The notes beneath the pieces are model-generated. The model was not told where the DNA came from and did no database searches. It saw nothing but the letters and a program-made list of their open reading frames with translations. Shown piece after piece: positions 17,954 to 26,628 of a DNA stretch of 64,000 nt. How positions within the stretch are numbered: position 1 is the first letter of the stretch; every line of letters starts with the position of its first letter. Made by a program: the position numbers and the translations under genes. Where the stretch lies: NCBI GenBank assembly GCA_002708905.1, contig PAPM01000023.1, forward strand, positions 62,001-126,000. Direction: 5' to 3'. Origin of the DNA: Pseudomonadales bacterium. Lineage in GTDB: Bacteria > Pseudomonadota > Gammaproteobacteria > Pseudomonadales > Ketobacteraceae.

Positions 17954-18892
17954 ATGAATTTATCATCAAGTCCTTTCTTGAGCATCACCGACTTAGCAAA
18001 GAAAACAATAAGCCGAAAGGTGAATATTTTCTTTGTCCTATCAGCTTTGCTAGTTTCAATAATCTATAGCGCTACCGCCGAGAGAGAGTACACTTCAAAC
18101 ATAACCCTCAGCATTGTAGCCGAAGACTCCGATACCATTAGCCGCTTAGCCAACCAATTTTCAGGAATTGCATCACTTGCGGGGCTCGATATCCAAAGCA
18201 GTTCTGACAAATCCAAAGTTTACCTAGCAATATTAGAGTCTAGGACATTTATCATTGATTATATCAACACACTGAATATTAAAAGGGAGATCTTGAGCGA
18301 AAGCTGGGATGAAACAGCGAACCAATGGAAAGAACCAAGCTTTATAGAGAAATTGATTAATGAAATCGCTGACCAACCTCAATCAAAATCTGAAACGCAA
18401 ACTGACCAGAGTGTAGCCCCTAACGAGCCCCTTGACATTAAAGCATATGAGGAATTCACCTCTAGCCACCTATCAATAATCCAGGATCGTGAAACAGGAT
18501 TTATCAATGTTAGAATCAAAACAAGTTCACCACAAAAATCGATGGATTGGTTGGTAGCACTCGTCAACCACTGCAATGACTACATCCGAAACAAAGACAA
18601 AATTGAAGCAGAAAAGAGTATCAACTATCTTAAGTACGAGCTGGAAAACACCAACTCAGTAGAAATGAGACAAGCTATTTTCAACCTTATCGAAGCTCAA
18701 ACGAAAACTGTGATGCTGACCAATGTCAGAAAAGAATATGCCTACAAAATTTTGGATTACCCCGTTTATGATAACGACCCTTCACACCCTAAACCTATAT
18801 TTATGATCTTTTTTACGATTTTATCTGCGACAGCGATTTCTGCCTTGCTGACCCTCTTATCTGTCTATAAAGACACGTATAAGCAACACTAA
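17954..18892 (+). CDS. wzz: Wzz-like chain length determinant
   Basis: A protein of 312 residues with the Wzz topology: a short cytoplasmic start, TM1 at about 22-43 (FFVLSALLVSIIYSATA), a long periplasmic part with coiled-coil-like helices, and TM2 near the C-terminus (FMIFFTILSATAISALL) with a short tail. Wzz proteins set the modal length of Wzy-made polymers. No tyrosine kinase domain is attached and no Wzc or Wzb is encoded nearby, so this is a Wzz/PCP-1 type rather than PCP-2. The start has no clear Shine-Dalgarno sequence; a C8 tract lies just upstream. Confidence 0.85.
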   Translation: MNLSSSPFLSITDLAKKTISRKVNIFFVLSALLVSIIYSATAEREYTSNITLSIVAEDSDTISRLANQFSGIASLAGLDIQSSSDKSKVYLAILESRTFIIDYINTLNIKREILSESWDETANQWKEPSFIEKLINEIADQPQSKSETQTDQSVAPNEPLDIKAYEEFTSSHLSIIQDRETGFINVRIKTSSPQKSMDWLVALVNHCNDYIRNKDKIEAEKSINYLKYELENTNSVEMRQAIFNLIEAQTKTVMLTNVRKEYAYKILDYPVYDNDPSHPKPIFMIFFTILSATAISALLTLLSVYKDTYKQH

Positions 18893-18981
18893 ATGGACAA
18901 CCATAGAAAATCACGACTGGAACAACAAAACAAAGACCGAACTAAACCATAGACCGAAATCAAAGGACCAGCCATTTTACC

Positions 18982-19056
18982 ATGCGCATATGGATTACTC
19001 ACTTGATTAAATTTGGCAACTCACACCAGTCGAAGCAACATTTCTCTACACTATGA
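18982..19056 (+). CDS. Possible 24-codon ORF coupled to the polymerase gene
   Basis: ATG 18982 opens a frame of 24 codons (MRIWITHLIKFGNSHQSKQH then FSTL) whose stop overlaps the next gene's start as ATGA at 19053-19056. The polymerase gene itself has a poor ribosome site, so reading this short frame could deliver ribosomes to it. The first residues resemble the beginning of many glycosyltransferases, so it could instead be a remnant. An AAAGGA sequence lies 15 bp before its ATG. No protein family is recognised. Confidence 0.35.
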   Translation: MRIWITHLIKFGNSHQSKQHFSTL

Positions 19057-20501
19057 TTACTCCTATTGGCATTCTTATACTTGCCTATATCTATTTGAAA
19101 GAGAAATCAAAATCTCACGACTACTTGCTGCCTTTTTTTATCTCACTCCCACTAAACGACATATATTTCGCAAACTTCGGAAATCTTCAAATTCGCGCAT
19201 TCCATATCTTTGGAATTCTGATGACATACTATGCCCTGATCAACAAGTTTCAATCAACGACTAGAGAGATTTTGGTTTCACGCAATACATGCGTACTATT
19301 ATTTTTTTTATTCTCATTAGTGCTGTCATCGTTTATGCCACTTCTGCTTGAAAGCGAAGTCCATGTGACATCAATTAACACACACTTTCTAGACTACAAC
19401 AACACTGAACCGCTGCACTTCACCAGCAACAATTTAGTGCAACTTTTATATCCGCTCATGATGTTTATCTTTTTTATCGCCACAAAGCACACCTTGCGTT
19501 CAACTAACACAAACATTTCTATAAAACATATTCATGCTACTTGCGCCATCATATTAACAAGCACTTTTTATTTTATTTTAAGTTATATTTTTGCTGGAGA
19601 AGCCGGAATTTCATTTCTAGTAAAAATATTTCAGTGGCATCGTGATCTGTATTCTGAGATTATTGGGCTCGCAGTTGGGTACAACTCCCTCGCGGACATC
19701 CCTCGCTCTTACTCACTTGTAGGAGAGCCAGGCTTCACAACACTTTATTTGTCAGTAATTCTTTGTGGCTTTTTGCTAACGATCAAGCTTAGCAACTCAA
19801 CCACCACCCTAGAGAGACGAGCCACACGCGTAGCTTCACTAATCATAATTGCTACCGTTATATTGGGGGGTTCCACTTCAGGATATATCTCCCTAGTTTT
19901 TTCCGCTGCAGTTTCAATGCTTATTTACCAGTTAACCCCTTCACCCGGCGGAACACTAGGGAAAATACGAACTCTCTTGGCATTCATAACTGCTTCTATT
20001 GTTTTGTTGGCAATCGTGATTGCAATCGCCCAAATTCTTGATTTTAATATAGTAGAATATTTTTTACTTGAACACTTGACAAAAGTTACTGGAGAAACCG
20101 GCTCGGGCCCAACAAGGTTACTTACAATCCTCAGAAGCTTCGAGCTATTTATGGCCCACCCCATATTAGGTGTGGGATGGGGAAGCCATCGCAGCACTTC
20201 TTTGATTGCTTACTTACTTTCAAACTGTGGCTTAGTAGGAACAACGCTTTTTATTGTTTTCAATTATCTAATAATTCTAGACTCAGCTAGAAACCTACTA
20301 ACCACTGAGGACCCAAAAACTAGAAAAGAAGTAGGCATTTGGCTCGGAATGTTCATTACTTTATTTTTTATGATGCTAATGAAATCCCCAAGTTTTCTAA
20401 CATTTGGCTGGTACTGGTTTTTCGCAGCGAAGCTTGAGGTACTGAATGAACACGGTGAACAAATTCCGCCTGAAGAATTAAAAACCGGTGATACATCGTG
20501 A
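19053..20501 (+). CDS. Wzy-type O-antigen/capsule polymerase
   Basis: A membrane protein of 482 residues with about ten to twelve hydrophobic helices, a large periplasmic loop (SLVGEPGFTTLYLS region) and the O-antigen ligase/polymerase-like segment RSFELFMAHPILGVGWGSH. That segment matches the Wzy_C-like signature (HPxxGxGxG). It should join repeat units at the periplasmic face. The WaaL ligase family is the alternative; position between wzz and glycosyl genes favours polymerase. Strongly AT-rich. Confidence 0.8.
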   Translation: MITPIGILILAYIYLKEKSKSHDYLLPFFISLPLNDIYFANFGNLQIRAFHIFGILMTYYALINKFQSTTREILVSRNTCVLLFFLFSLVLSSFMPLLLESEVHVTSINTHFLDYNNTEPLHFTSNNLVQLLYPLMMFIFFIATKHTLRSTNTNISIKHIHATCAIILTSTFYFILSYIFAGEAGISFLVKIFQWHRDLYSEIIGLAVGYNSLADIPRSYSLVGEPGFTTLYLSVILCGFLLTIKLSNSTTTLERRATRVASLIIIATVILGGSTSGYISLVFSAAVSMLIYQLTPSPGGTLGKIRTLLAFITASIVLLAIVIAIAQILDFNIVEYFLLEHLTKVTGETGSGPTRLLTILRSFELFMAHPILGVGWGSHRSTSLIAYLLSNCGLVGTTLFIVFNYLIILDSARNLLTTEDPKTRKEVGIWLGMFITLFFMMLMKSPSFLTFGWYWFFAAKLEVLNEHGEQIPPEELKTGDTS

Positions 20502-20565
20502 AACGTAAGACACAAACACGCAGAAAAACGCATGAAGGCAGCTTGAAGATATAAGGTTCACATGT

Positions 20566-21423
20566 ATGAACATTAACTGGCGAAAAAATGTTATACTTAA
20601 AAAATCAAGGCGTTACTGGTTCGCAGCTTATCGAGAATTCTGGAAACTCAGACCCAATGATAATTCTCGACTAACTCACCCTCCGATACTGGTAAATTCT
20701 ATACCTAAAAGCGGGACACACCTTTTAATGCAAATAGTGTCAGCACTCCCTTCAGCCTTGGATTCTGGTAATTTTATTGCGTCAACACCTTCGTTTACAA
20801 TGAGAGAAGCGAATACGGAAGCTATCAGTATGCGAATTGAGAAGTTGTTACCAAATGAAATCTGCGGTGGCCACATCTTCTACCACGAGCTTTACAACGA
20901 ATCAATCAAGAGCACAAACGCACTTCATTTATTCATTTATCGCGACCCAAGGGACATTTGTATATCTGAAGCTCACTACCTCTCTGATATGAATCGTTGG
21001 CACAGGCTACACCGGCCTTTTTCTTCATTAACGACTTTGAAGGATAGAGTAGACCTATCAATTTATGGAATGCCAGACAGGAGGGAGTTGTACTATCCGA
21101 GCATATTGGAGCGTTATGAGCGATTCCTCCCCTGGTTAGACCAACCTAATGTACTACCTATAAAATTTGAAGACCTTCAAACCGGAATGCTACCTGCAAT
21201 TGTGAAAACCATTTTTGAGAGGTACAATGAAAAGACACCAAACCGGTTAGAGCTGGAAACAATTACTGAAGAGGCTATTGCTCGCATAATGCCTTCAGAA
21301 TCGCACACATTTCGTTCTGGAAAAATTGAGCAATGGAGAAAGCACATGTGTGCTGAGCAATTAGATTACTTTAATGAAAATTGCGCACATATTCTTGATC
21401 GTCTAGATTACCCTTTAAGATAA
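20566..21423 (+). CDS. Sulfotransferase domain protein
   Basis: A cytoplasmic protein of 285 residues with both PAPS-binding signatures. IPKSGTHLLMQ (residues 46-56) is the 5'-phosphosulfate loop, and LFIYRDPRDICIS (122-134) carries the 3'-phosphate-binding Arg and Ser. A later FEDLQTG segment fits the P-loop sulfotransferase fold. In a polysaccharide locus it most likely sulfates a sugar of the repeat unit using PAPS. PAPS synthesis genes are not in the window. Still AT-rich, it ends 12 bp before the next glycosyltransferase gene. Confidence 0.85.
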   Translation: MNINWRKNVILKKSRRYWFAAYREFWKLRPNDNSRLTHPPILVNSIPKSGTHLLMQIVSALPSALDSGNFIASTPSFTMREANTEAISMRIEKLLPNEICGGHIFYHELYNESIKSTNALHLFIYRDPRDICISEAHYLSDMNRWHRLHRPFSSLTTLKDRVDLSIYGMPDRRELYYPSILERYERFLPWLDQPNVLPIKFEDLQTGMLPAIVKTIFERYNEKTPNRLELETITEEAIARIMPSESHTFRSGKIEQWRKHMCAEQLDYFNENCAHILDRLDYPLR

Positions 21424-21435
21424 TAGTTAGCAGTA

Positions 21436-22659
21436 ATGTATATAGTTATTAACGACTTCTCCGGTCACCCCTTTCAAATCCAGCTTAGCCGAGAGCTAGC
21501 TTCGCGCGGTTTCAACGTCACTCACCTATTCAGTAAGGACATTGTTGGCGCCAAGGGAAATCTCACTACCGCAGATTCTGACCCAGATACGTTGGCGATA
21601 GAAGGGTTAACCATTGGCCATGATATCAATCGCTACAATTTCTTAAAGCGACTCGTTGATGAGCGCAAATATGGCCAAATAGTAGCCCAGAGAATACTGC
21701 AACTAAAACCCGATATCGTCATTTGCTCCAATACTCCACTGGATTCTCTAGTGTCAATTCGTCGCGTCTGCAGAAAGAGGGATATCCCCTTTATTTTCTG
21801 GCTGCAGGATGTTCTCGGAATCGCTACCAGAACCGTACTGAGCACAAAATTGGGTTTAGTTGGTCGGCTTATTGGGGAATATTACATAGCGCTTGAGAAG
21901 CGCTTGCTGCGCTCCAGCCACCATGTCATACCCATATCTGCTGACTTTCTTGAAATACTAAATCGTTGGGGCGTGCCGAATAATAGAACATCAGTTATCA
22001 ATAATTGGGCTCCACTGGATGAGATACCTAAAGATTCTAAAGCAAATTGTTGGGCTATTGCCCATGATCTTGATCAATGCCCGGTAGTGCTATATAGCGG
22101 GGCGTTGGGGCTAAAGCACAATCCGACTTTGCTGCTAGATCTAGCAAAGAATTTGGACTCTGTGAACCCAGATGCCCGATTGGTCGTGATATCTGAAGGA
22201 TATGGTGCAGACTGGCTGAGAGAACAGAATCGCAAACTCGGTTTGCGGACATTGATTCAACTTCCATTTCAGCCTTTCTCAGAACTCCCCAGGGTTCTGG
22301 CCAGCGCGGATGTCCTGCTCGCCATCCTGGAGCCTGAAGCGGGGGAATTCTGTGTGCCCTCAAAAGTGTTAAGTTATATGTGCGTTGAACGCCCCATTGT
22401 ATTGGCTGCATCGGCCGAAAACCTGGCCAGTAAGTTGCTCGTACAAAACCAGGCTGGATTAGTAACCGCCCCTAATACCCCCGCTGACTTCACATCCAGT
22501 GTAATGAATTTACTGAATAACGCAGCAACCCGTTCCCAAATGGGCCAATCTGCGAGACAATACGCCGAACAAACTTTCGACATTAAAAAGATTGGTGACA
22601 AATTCGAATCGATTCTTGTCAAGGTATTGACGGATTACAGGGAGAAACAATACCCATGA
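21436..22659 (+). CDS. Glycosyltransferase family 4 (WbuB/WcaI-like)
   Basis: A GT-B transferase of 407 residues. It opens with INDFSGHPFQIQLSRELASRG, contains FIFWLQDVLGIATR in the N-terminal domain, VVLYSGALGLKHNPTLLLDL at the start of the donor domain and SYMCVERPIVLAASAEN later. The layout matches WbuB/WcaI-type enzymes that act early in O-antigen or colanic acid synthesis. Its stop overlaps the epimerase start by 4 bp (ATGA), so the two are translationally coupled. Base composition returns here toward the genome average. Confidence 0.85.
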   Translation: MYIVINDFSGHPFQIQLSRELASRGFNVTHLFSKDIVGAKGNLTTADSDPDTLAIEGLTIGHDINRYNFLKRLVDERKYGQIVAQRILQLKPDIVICSNTPLDSLVSIRRVCRKRDIPFIFWLQDVLGIATRTVLSTKLGLVGRLIGEYYIALEKRLLRSSHHVIPISADFLEILNRWGVPNNRTSVINNWAPLDEIPKDSKANCWAIAHDLDQCPVVLYSGALGLKHNPTLLLDLAKNLDSVNPDARLVVISEGYGADWLREQNRKLGLRTLIQLPFQPFSELPRVLASADVLLAILEPEAGEFCVPSKVLSYMCVERPIVLAASAENLASKLLVQNQAGLVTAPNTPADFTSSVMNLLNNAATRSQMGQSARQYAEQTFDIKKIGDKFESILVKVLTDYREKQYP

Positions 22660-23627
22660 AAAAGGCTGTGGTGTGTGGTGCAGGTGGCTTTATTGGGAGC
22701 CACTTGGTAAAGCGCTTAAAGAACGAAGGATTCTGGGTTCGTGGCGTGGACCTGAAGTATCCCGAATATGCTCCCACCGCCGCGGATGATTTCATTATTG
22801 GTGATCTACGAGACACTACCGTATGCCAGCGTGTTTTCGACGGACCTTTTGATCAAGTTTACCAACTGGCAGCAGACATGGGCGGAGCTGGTTATATTTT
22901 CACCGGCGAGAACGATGCCGACATTATGCATAACTCTGCCACAATCAATCTAAATGTTCTGGACAACTGCTATAAGCGCAATATTAAGCATATATTCTAT
23001 TCCTCATCAGCATGCATGTATCCTGAGCACAATCAACTGGACCCAGACAACCCAAATTGTGAAGAAAGCTCCGCCTATCCCGCCAATCCTGACAGCGAAT
23101 ATGGTTGGGAAAAGCTTTTCAGTGAACGCCTCTACCTTGCCTATGGGCGAAATCACGGTATGAAAGTTCGCGTGGCGAGATTTCATAACATCTTCGGACC
23201 TGAAGGAACCTGGGACGGCGGAAAGGAAAAAGCTCCAGCAGCATTCTGCCGAAAAGTTGCTATGGCTGAAGATAATGGTTCTATAGAAATGTGGGGCGAC
23301 GGGAAGCAAACGAGATCATTCCTTTACATCGATGAATGCTTGGAGGGTGTTCGTAGATTGATGGAATCTGATTTCGAAGGCCCTGTAAATATTGGCTCAG
23401 ACGAGATGGTTTCTATCAACCAGCTTGCGCAGATGGCTATGGAGATTGCAGGAAAAAATCTATCTGTGAATCATATTCCAGGCCCTCTAGGAGTTCGGGG
23501 AAGGAATTCGGATAATAATCTTATCCATGAAAAGCTGGGCTGGAAACCCACAGAGACTTTATATGAGGGACTCAAAAAAACCTACCCTTGGATTGCTCAG
23601 CAAGTGGCTGAGTCGTATAAAAAGTAG
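22656..23627 (+). CDS. GDP-mannose 3',5'-epimerase
   Basis: An extended short-chain dehydrogenase/reductase of 323 residues with the NAD loop CGAGGFIGS. It resembles plant GDP-mannose 3,5-epimerase closely over its length: LAADMGGAGYIF, YSSSACMYPEHNQL, RFHNIFGPEGTW, EKAPAAFCRK, MWGDGKQTRSF, VNIGSDEMVSINQLA and GVRGRNSDNNLI. The residues aligning with the Arabidopsis catalytic set (Cys145, Tyr174, Lys178, Lys217) are Cys120, Tyr149, Lys153 and Lys192, each at the same offset of 25. It should convert GDP-D-mannose to GDP-L-galactose (and possibly GDP-L-gulose). ManC, which supplies GDP-mannose, lies 1.5 kb downstream, so L-galactose is a likely component of the polymer. Confidence 0.88.
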   Translation: MKKAVVCGAGGFIGSHLVKRLKNEGFWVRGVDLKYPEYAPTAADDFIIGDLRDTTVCQRVFDGPFDQVYQLAADMGGAGYIFTGENDADIMHNSATINLNVLDNCYKRNIKHIFYSSSACMYPEHNQLDPDNPNCEESSAYPANPDSEYGWEKLFSERLYLAYGRNHGMKVRVARFHNIFGPEGTWDGGKEKAPAAFCRKVAMAEDNGSIEMWGDGKQTRSFLYIDECLEGVRRLMESDFEGPVNIGSDEMVSINQLAQMAMEIAGKNLSVNHIPGPLGVRGRNSDNNLIHEKLGWKPTETLYEGLKKTYPWIAQQVAESYKK

Positions 23628-23721
23628 CTCCAACTGGGCACGAGGTCTATTGCTATAGGCTGCTATACTTGTAAATGCTTTACATTGATTGAGTTAGGGG
23701 CCTAAAAGGGGTTACGTAAGG

Positions 23722-25116
23722 ATGCAATCTGTTGGCTTTCTAAGAGAGCATGCTCTCTTATTTTCTTGGCTTCTGCGGGTTTTCGACTGGCTCGTCATAC
23801 TCTTAACTGCATTACTATCGCACTACATAACTTTGGGTATCTGGCCACCTGCAGCTCCATATATTACAGCCGTGGTCCTGGGACTTGCACTTTTCACTGC
23901 GATAGCACCTTCGTTTAACCTGTATCGCAATTGGCGCGGCTCCGCCAAAACGCAAGAGCTGGGCACGATGATCGGTGCTTGGGCGATGGTATTCCTTCTT
24001 TTAGCACTGCTCACGTTCGTTACTAAAAGCAATATTTCACGCGCCTGGGCCATAAGTTGGTTCGCAATGGGATTAACGGGTCTTCTCTTTGGTCGCCTGC
24101 TATTGCGTAGTTTCCTCAGCAAAATGCGCACTCTCGGTTACAACCAGCGCCATATTGTGATCCTTGGTTCAGGCAATGTTGGTCAACAGGTAGCCGAAAC
24201 CTTGTCAGATTCGGAGGAAACAGGCTTCAGGTTGAATGCTTTTTTTACAAATGATACAGATCTGACTAGCGTCAAGAACCTTAATCCTCAGCTAATCACC
24301 GGCAAAATCAAAGAATCCTTCGACTACATCTCAAATAATCACGTTGACCAGGTATGGATCGCAATGCCGATCTCCAAAGTGAAGCAAATCCAGGTGATAC
24401 TTAAAGGTTTGGCCCACAGCACAGCCGATATACGCCTTGTACCTGATATTTTTGGTTTCCAGTTAATCAATCAATCTGTCAGTACCGTCGCGGGCCTGCC
24501 AGTGGTAAATCTTTCTCTAACCCCAATGGATGGCGCAAATCGCTACATCAAAGCCTTTGAGGACAAGGTTTTGGCAGCCCTGATTCTCTTGGCTATCTCA
24601 CCATTGCTGGCCATCCTTGCAATTGGAGTGAAGTTATCATCCAAGGGCCCCATATTCTATCGCCAAGAACGAGTAAGCTGGTACGGTAAAAGCTTTTACA
24701 TGTACAAATTTCGATCAATGCCGGTAGACGTTGAGGATAATTCTGGTGCCGTCTGGGCAAAAGCAGGTGAAAAAAGAGCAACACCCTTTGGTGCTTTTTT
24801 GCGCAAGACTAGTTTGGATGAACTCCCCCAATTTTGGAATGTATTAAAGGGAGACATGTCTATAGTAGGCCCCCGCCCTGAACGCCCGGTCTTCGTAGAA
24901 AAGTTCAAAGACGAAATCCCGGGCTACATGCAAAAACACAAAGTGAAAGCAGGCATAACCGGCTGGGCTCAAATACACGGTTGGCGGGGAGATACCGACC
25001 TGACCAAACGCATCGAACACGACCTGCACTACATCGAAAATTGGTCACTATGGCTGGACATCAAAATCATCTTCATGACTATTTTCAAAGGCTTTATCAA
25101 TAAAAACGCTTACTAG
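23722..25116 (+). CDS. Undecaprenyl-phosphate sugar phosphotransferase (WcaJ-like initiating enzyme)
   Basis: A membrane protein of 464 residues. Four or five N-terminal hydrophobic segments and a CoA-binding-like Rossmann domain (HIVILGSGNVGQQV) precede the conserved catalytic bacterial sugar transferase domain: KLSSKGPIFYRQERVSWYGK, FRSMPVD, TSLDELPQFWNVLKGDMSIVGPRPERPVF and KAGITGWAQIHGWRGDTD. It should transfer glucose-1-phosphate or galactose-1-phosphate to undecaprenyl phosphate and thus begin the repeat unit. A TATACT sequence about 55 bp upstream might be a promoter -10, without a convincing -35. Confidence 0.9.
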   Translation: MQSVGFLREHALLFSWLLRVFDWLVILLTALLSHYITLGIWPPAAPYITAVVLGLALFTAIAPSFNLYRNWRGSAKTQELGTMIGAWAMVFLLLALLTFVTKSNISRAWAISWFAMGLTGLLFGRLLLRSFLSKMRTLGYNQRHIVILGSGNVGQQVAETLSDSEETGFRLNAFFTNDTDLTSVKNLNPQLITGKIKESFDYISNNHVDQVWIAMPISKVKQIQVILKGLAHSTADIRLVPDIFGFQLINQSVSTVAGLPVVNLSLTPMDGANRYIKAFEDKVLAALILLAISPLLAILAIGVKLSSKGPIFYRQERVSWYGKSFYMYKFRSMPVDVEDNSGAVWAKAGEKRATPFGAFLRKTSLDELPQFWNVLKGDMSIVGPRPERPVFVEKFKDEIPGYMQKHKVKAGITGWAQIHGWRGDTDLTKRIEHDLHYIENWSLWLDIKIIFMTIFKGFINKNAY

Positions 25117-25134
25117 GAGCGGGTAACAAGAATA

Positions 25135-26559
25135 ATGCACAAATCGGCTTCAATCACCCCGGTCGTAATGGCCGGCGGCTCCGGCTCCAGACTCTGGCCC
25201 ATGTCCCGTCAGCAATTTCCCAAACAGTTTTTAAATCTGGGTGGGTCCAGCTCAATGCTTCAGAAGACATTGGCTCGGATTGCTCCCCTGGATCAAGGCA
25301 CCCCCATTGTCATCAGCAATGAAGATCACCGATTCATTGTTGCAGAACAGCTTCGTACCAGTGGCATTGATGGCTCAAAAATCATACTGGAGCCGGAAGG
25401 CAGGAATACAGCACCTGCCATCGCACTTGCGGCCTTTCAAGCGATAGCGGAAGGGGGTGATCCCATTCTACTGGTGCTCGCCGCTGATCACCTGATTAAG
25501 GACGAACAAGCGTTTTGTAGCGCTGTAGAAAGCGGTATTGCTATTGCGCAAGAGAACAAACTGATCACCTTTGGGATTGTTCCAACCAAACCTGAAACCG
25601 GGTATGGCTACATTCGAAGAGGCGATGACATCGTAGACGGATCTTGCCACCTCATTGCTGAGTTTGTTGAAAAACCAAATTTAGAAAAAGCCCGGCAATA
25701 CATGGACAGTGGCGAATACTATTGGAATAGCGGCATGTTCATGTTCAAGGCGAGCTGCTATTTACGGGAACTTAAAAAATACCGGGAAGATATTTATCTC
25801 AGCTGCGAGCAAGCATTCCGCAACACCACCAAAGATCTTGATTTTATTCGTGTGGATGAGCAAGCTTTTTGCGACTGCCCCGAGGAATCTATCGACTACG
25901 CCGTTATGGAGAAAACCGAAGACGGTGTTGTGATTCCGATTGATTGTGGCTGGAGTGATGTAGGCAGCTGGTCTGCGCTTTGGGAGGTCTCTGAAAAGGA
26001 TGACAACGGAAATGTGATGCAGGGGGACGTAATTGCTCTCGACTGCGAAAACTCCTATTTCCACTCCCAAGAAAAGCTTATCGCCGCCATTGGGCTGGAG
26101 GATGTGGTTGTATTGGACACCAAGGATGCCATTCTGGTGACCAAAATGTCTGAAGTTCAGCGGGTGAAAGAGGTTGTTAATCAGCTAAAAGCCCAAGACC
26201 GCAGCGAATGGCAATATCACCGGGAAGTTTACCGTCCGTGGGGAAAATATGACTCTCTGGACTCCGGTCATCGCTTTCAGGTTAAGCGGATTACAGTAAA
26301 ACCCGGAGAGAAACTGTCAACGCAGATGCATCATCATCGTGCAGAGCACTGGATTGTTGTATCCGGCACAGCCAAAGTCGTGATTAACGACGAGGAGTTC
26401 CTACTCACCGAGAACCAGTCAACCCATATTCCTCTTGGTGAAAAGCACTCCCTGGAAAATCCTGGCAAACTGCCTCTCGAAATCATCGAAGTACAATCTG
26501 GCTCATACTTGGGAGAGGACGATATCGTCCGCTTTAAAGACAACTACGGGCGGGTGTAG
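25135..26559 (+). CDS. manC: Mannose-1-phosphate guanylyltransferase / mannose-6-phosphate isomerase
   Basis: A two-domain enzyme of 474 residues. The N-terminal nucleotidyltransferase has the pyrophosphorylase loop [14 protein letters not shown] and [10 protein letters not shown]. The C-terminal cupin, type II phosphomannose isomerase, has [29 protein letters not shown] and [16 protein letters not shown]. It makes mannose-1-phosphate plus GTP into GDP-mannose, the substrate of the epimerase upstream. Phosphomannomutase is not encoded here and must come from elsewhere. It starts 18 bp after the WcaJ-like gene and ends the locus at a strong bidirectional terminator. Confidence 0.93.
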   Translation: MHKSASITPVVMAGGSGSRLWPMSRQQFPKQFLNLGGSSSMLQKTLARIAPLDQGTPIVISNEDHRFIVAEQLRTSGIDGSKIILEPEGRNTAPAIALAAFQAIAEGGDPILLVLAADHLIKDEQAFCSAVESGIAIAQENKLITFGIVPTKPETGYGYIRRGDDIVDGSCHLIAEFVEKPNLEKARQYMDSGEYYWNSGMFMFKASCYLRELKKYREDIYLSCEQAFRNTTKDLDFIRVDEQAFCDCPEESIDYAVMEKTEDGVVIPIDCGWSDVGSWSALWEVSEKDDNGNVMQGDVIALDCENSYFHSQEKLIAAIGLEDVVVLDTKDAILVTKMSEVQRVKEVVNQLKAQDRSEWQYHREVYRPWGKYDSLDSGHRFQVKRITVKPGEKLSTQMHHHRAEHWIVVSGTAKVVINDEEFLLTENQSTHIPLGEKHSLENPGKLPLEIIEVQSGSYLGEDDIVRFKDNYGRV

Positions 26560-26587
26560 TCTTAAGCCCCGCGTGACTCTCCGAGAC

Positions 26588-26616
26588 AAAAAAGCCCCTC
26601 TAACGAAGGGCTTTTT
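26588..26616. terminator. Bidirectional terminator between manC and the molybdoenzyme operon
   Basis: A stem of AAAAGCCC (26590-26597) with GGGCTTTT (26608-26615) is flanked by T-tracts on both strands (TTTTTATT on plus, TTTTTTG on minus). It sits between two convergent genes and should stop both transcripts. Confidence 0.85.
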
Positions 26617-26628
26617 ATTGGTCTGAAA

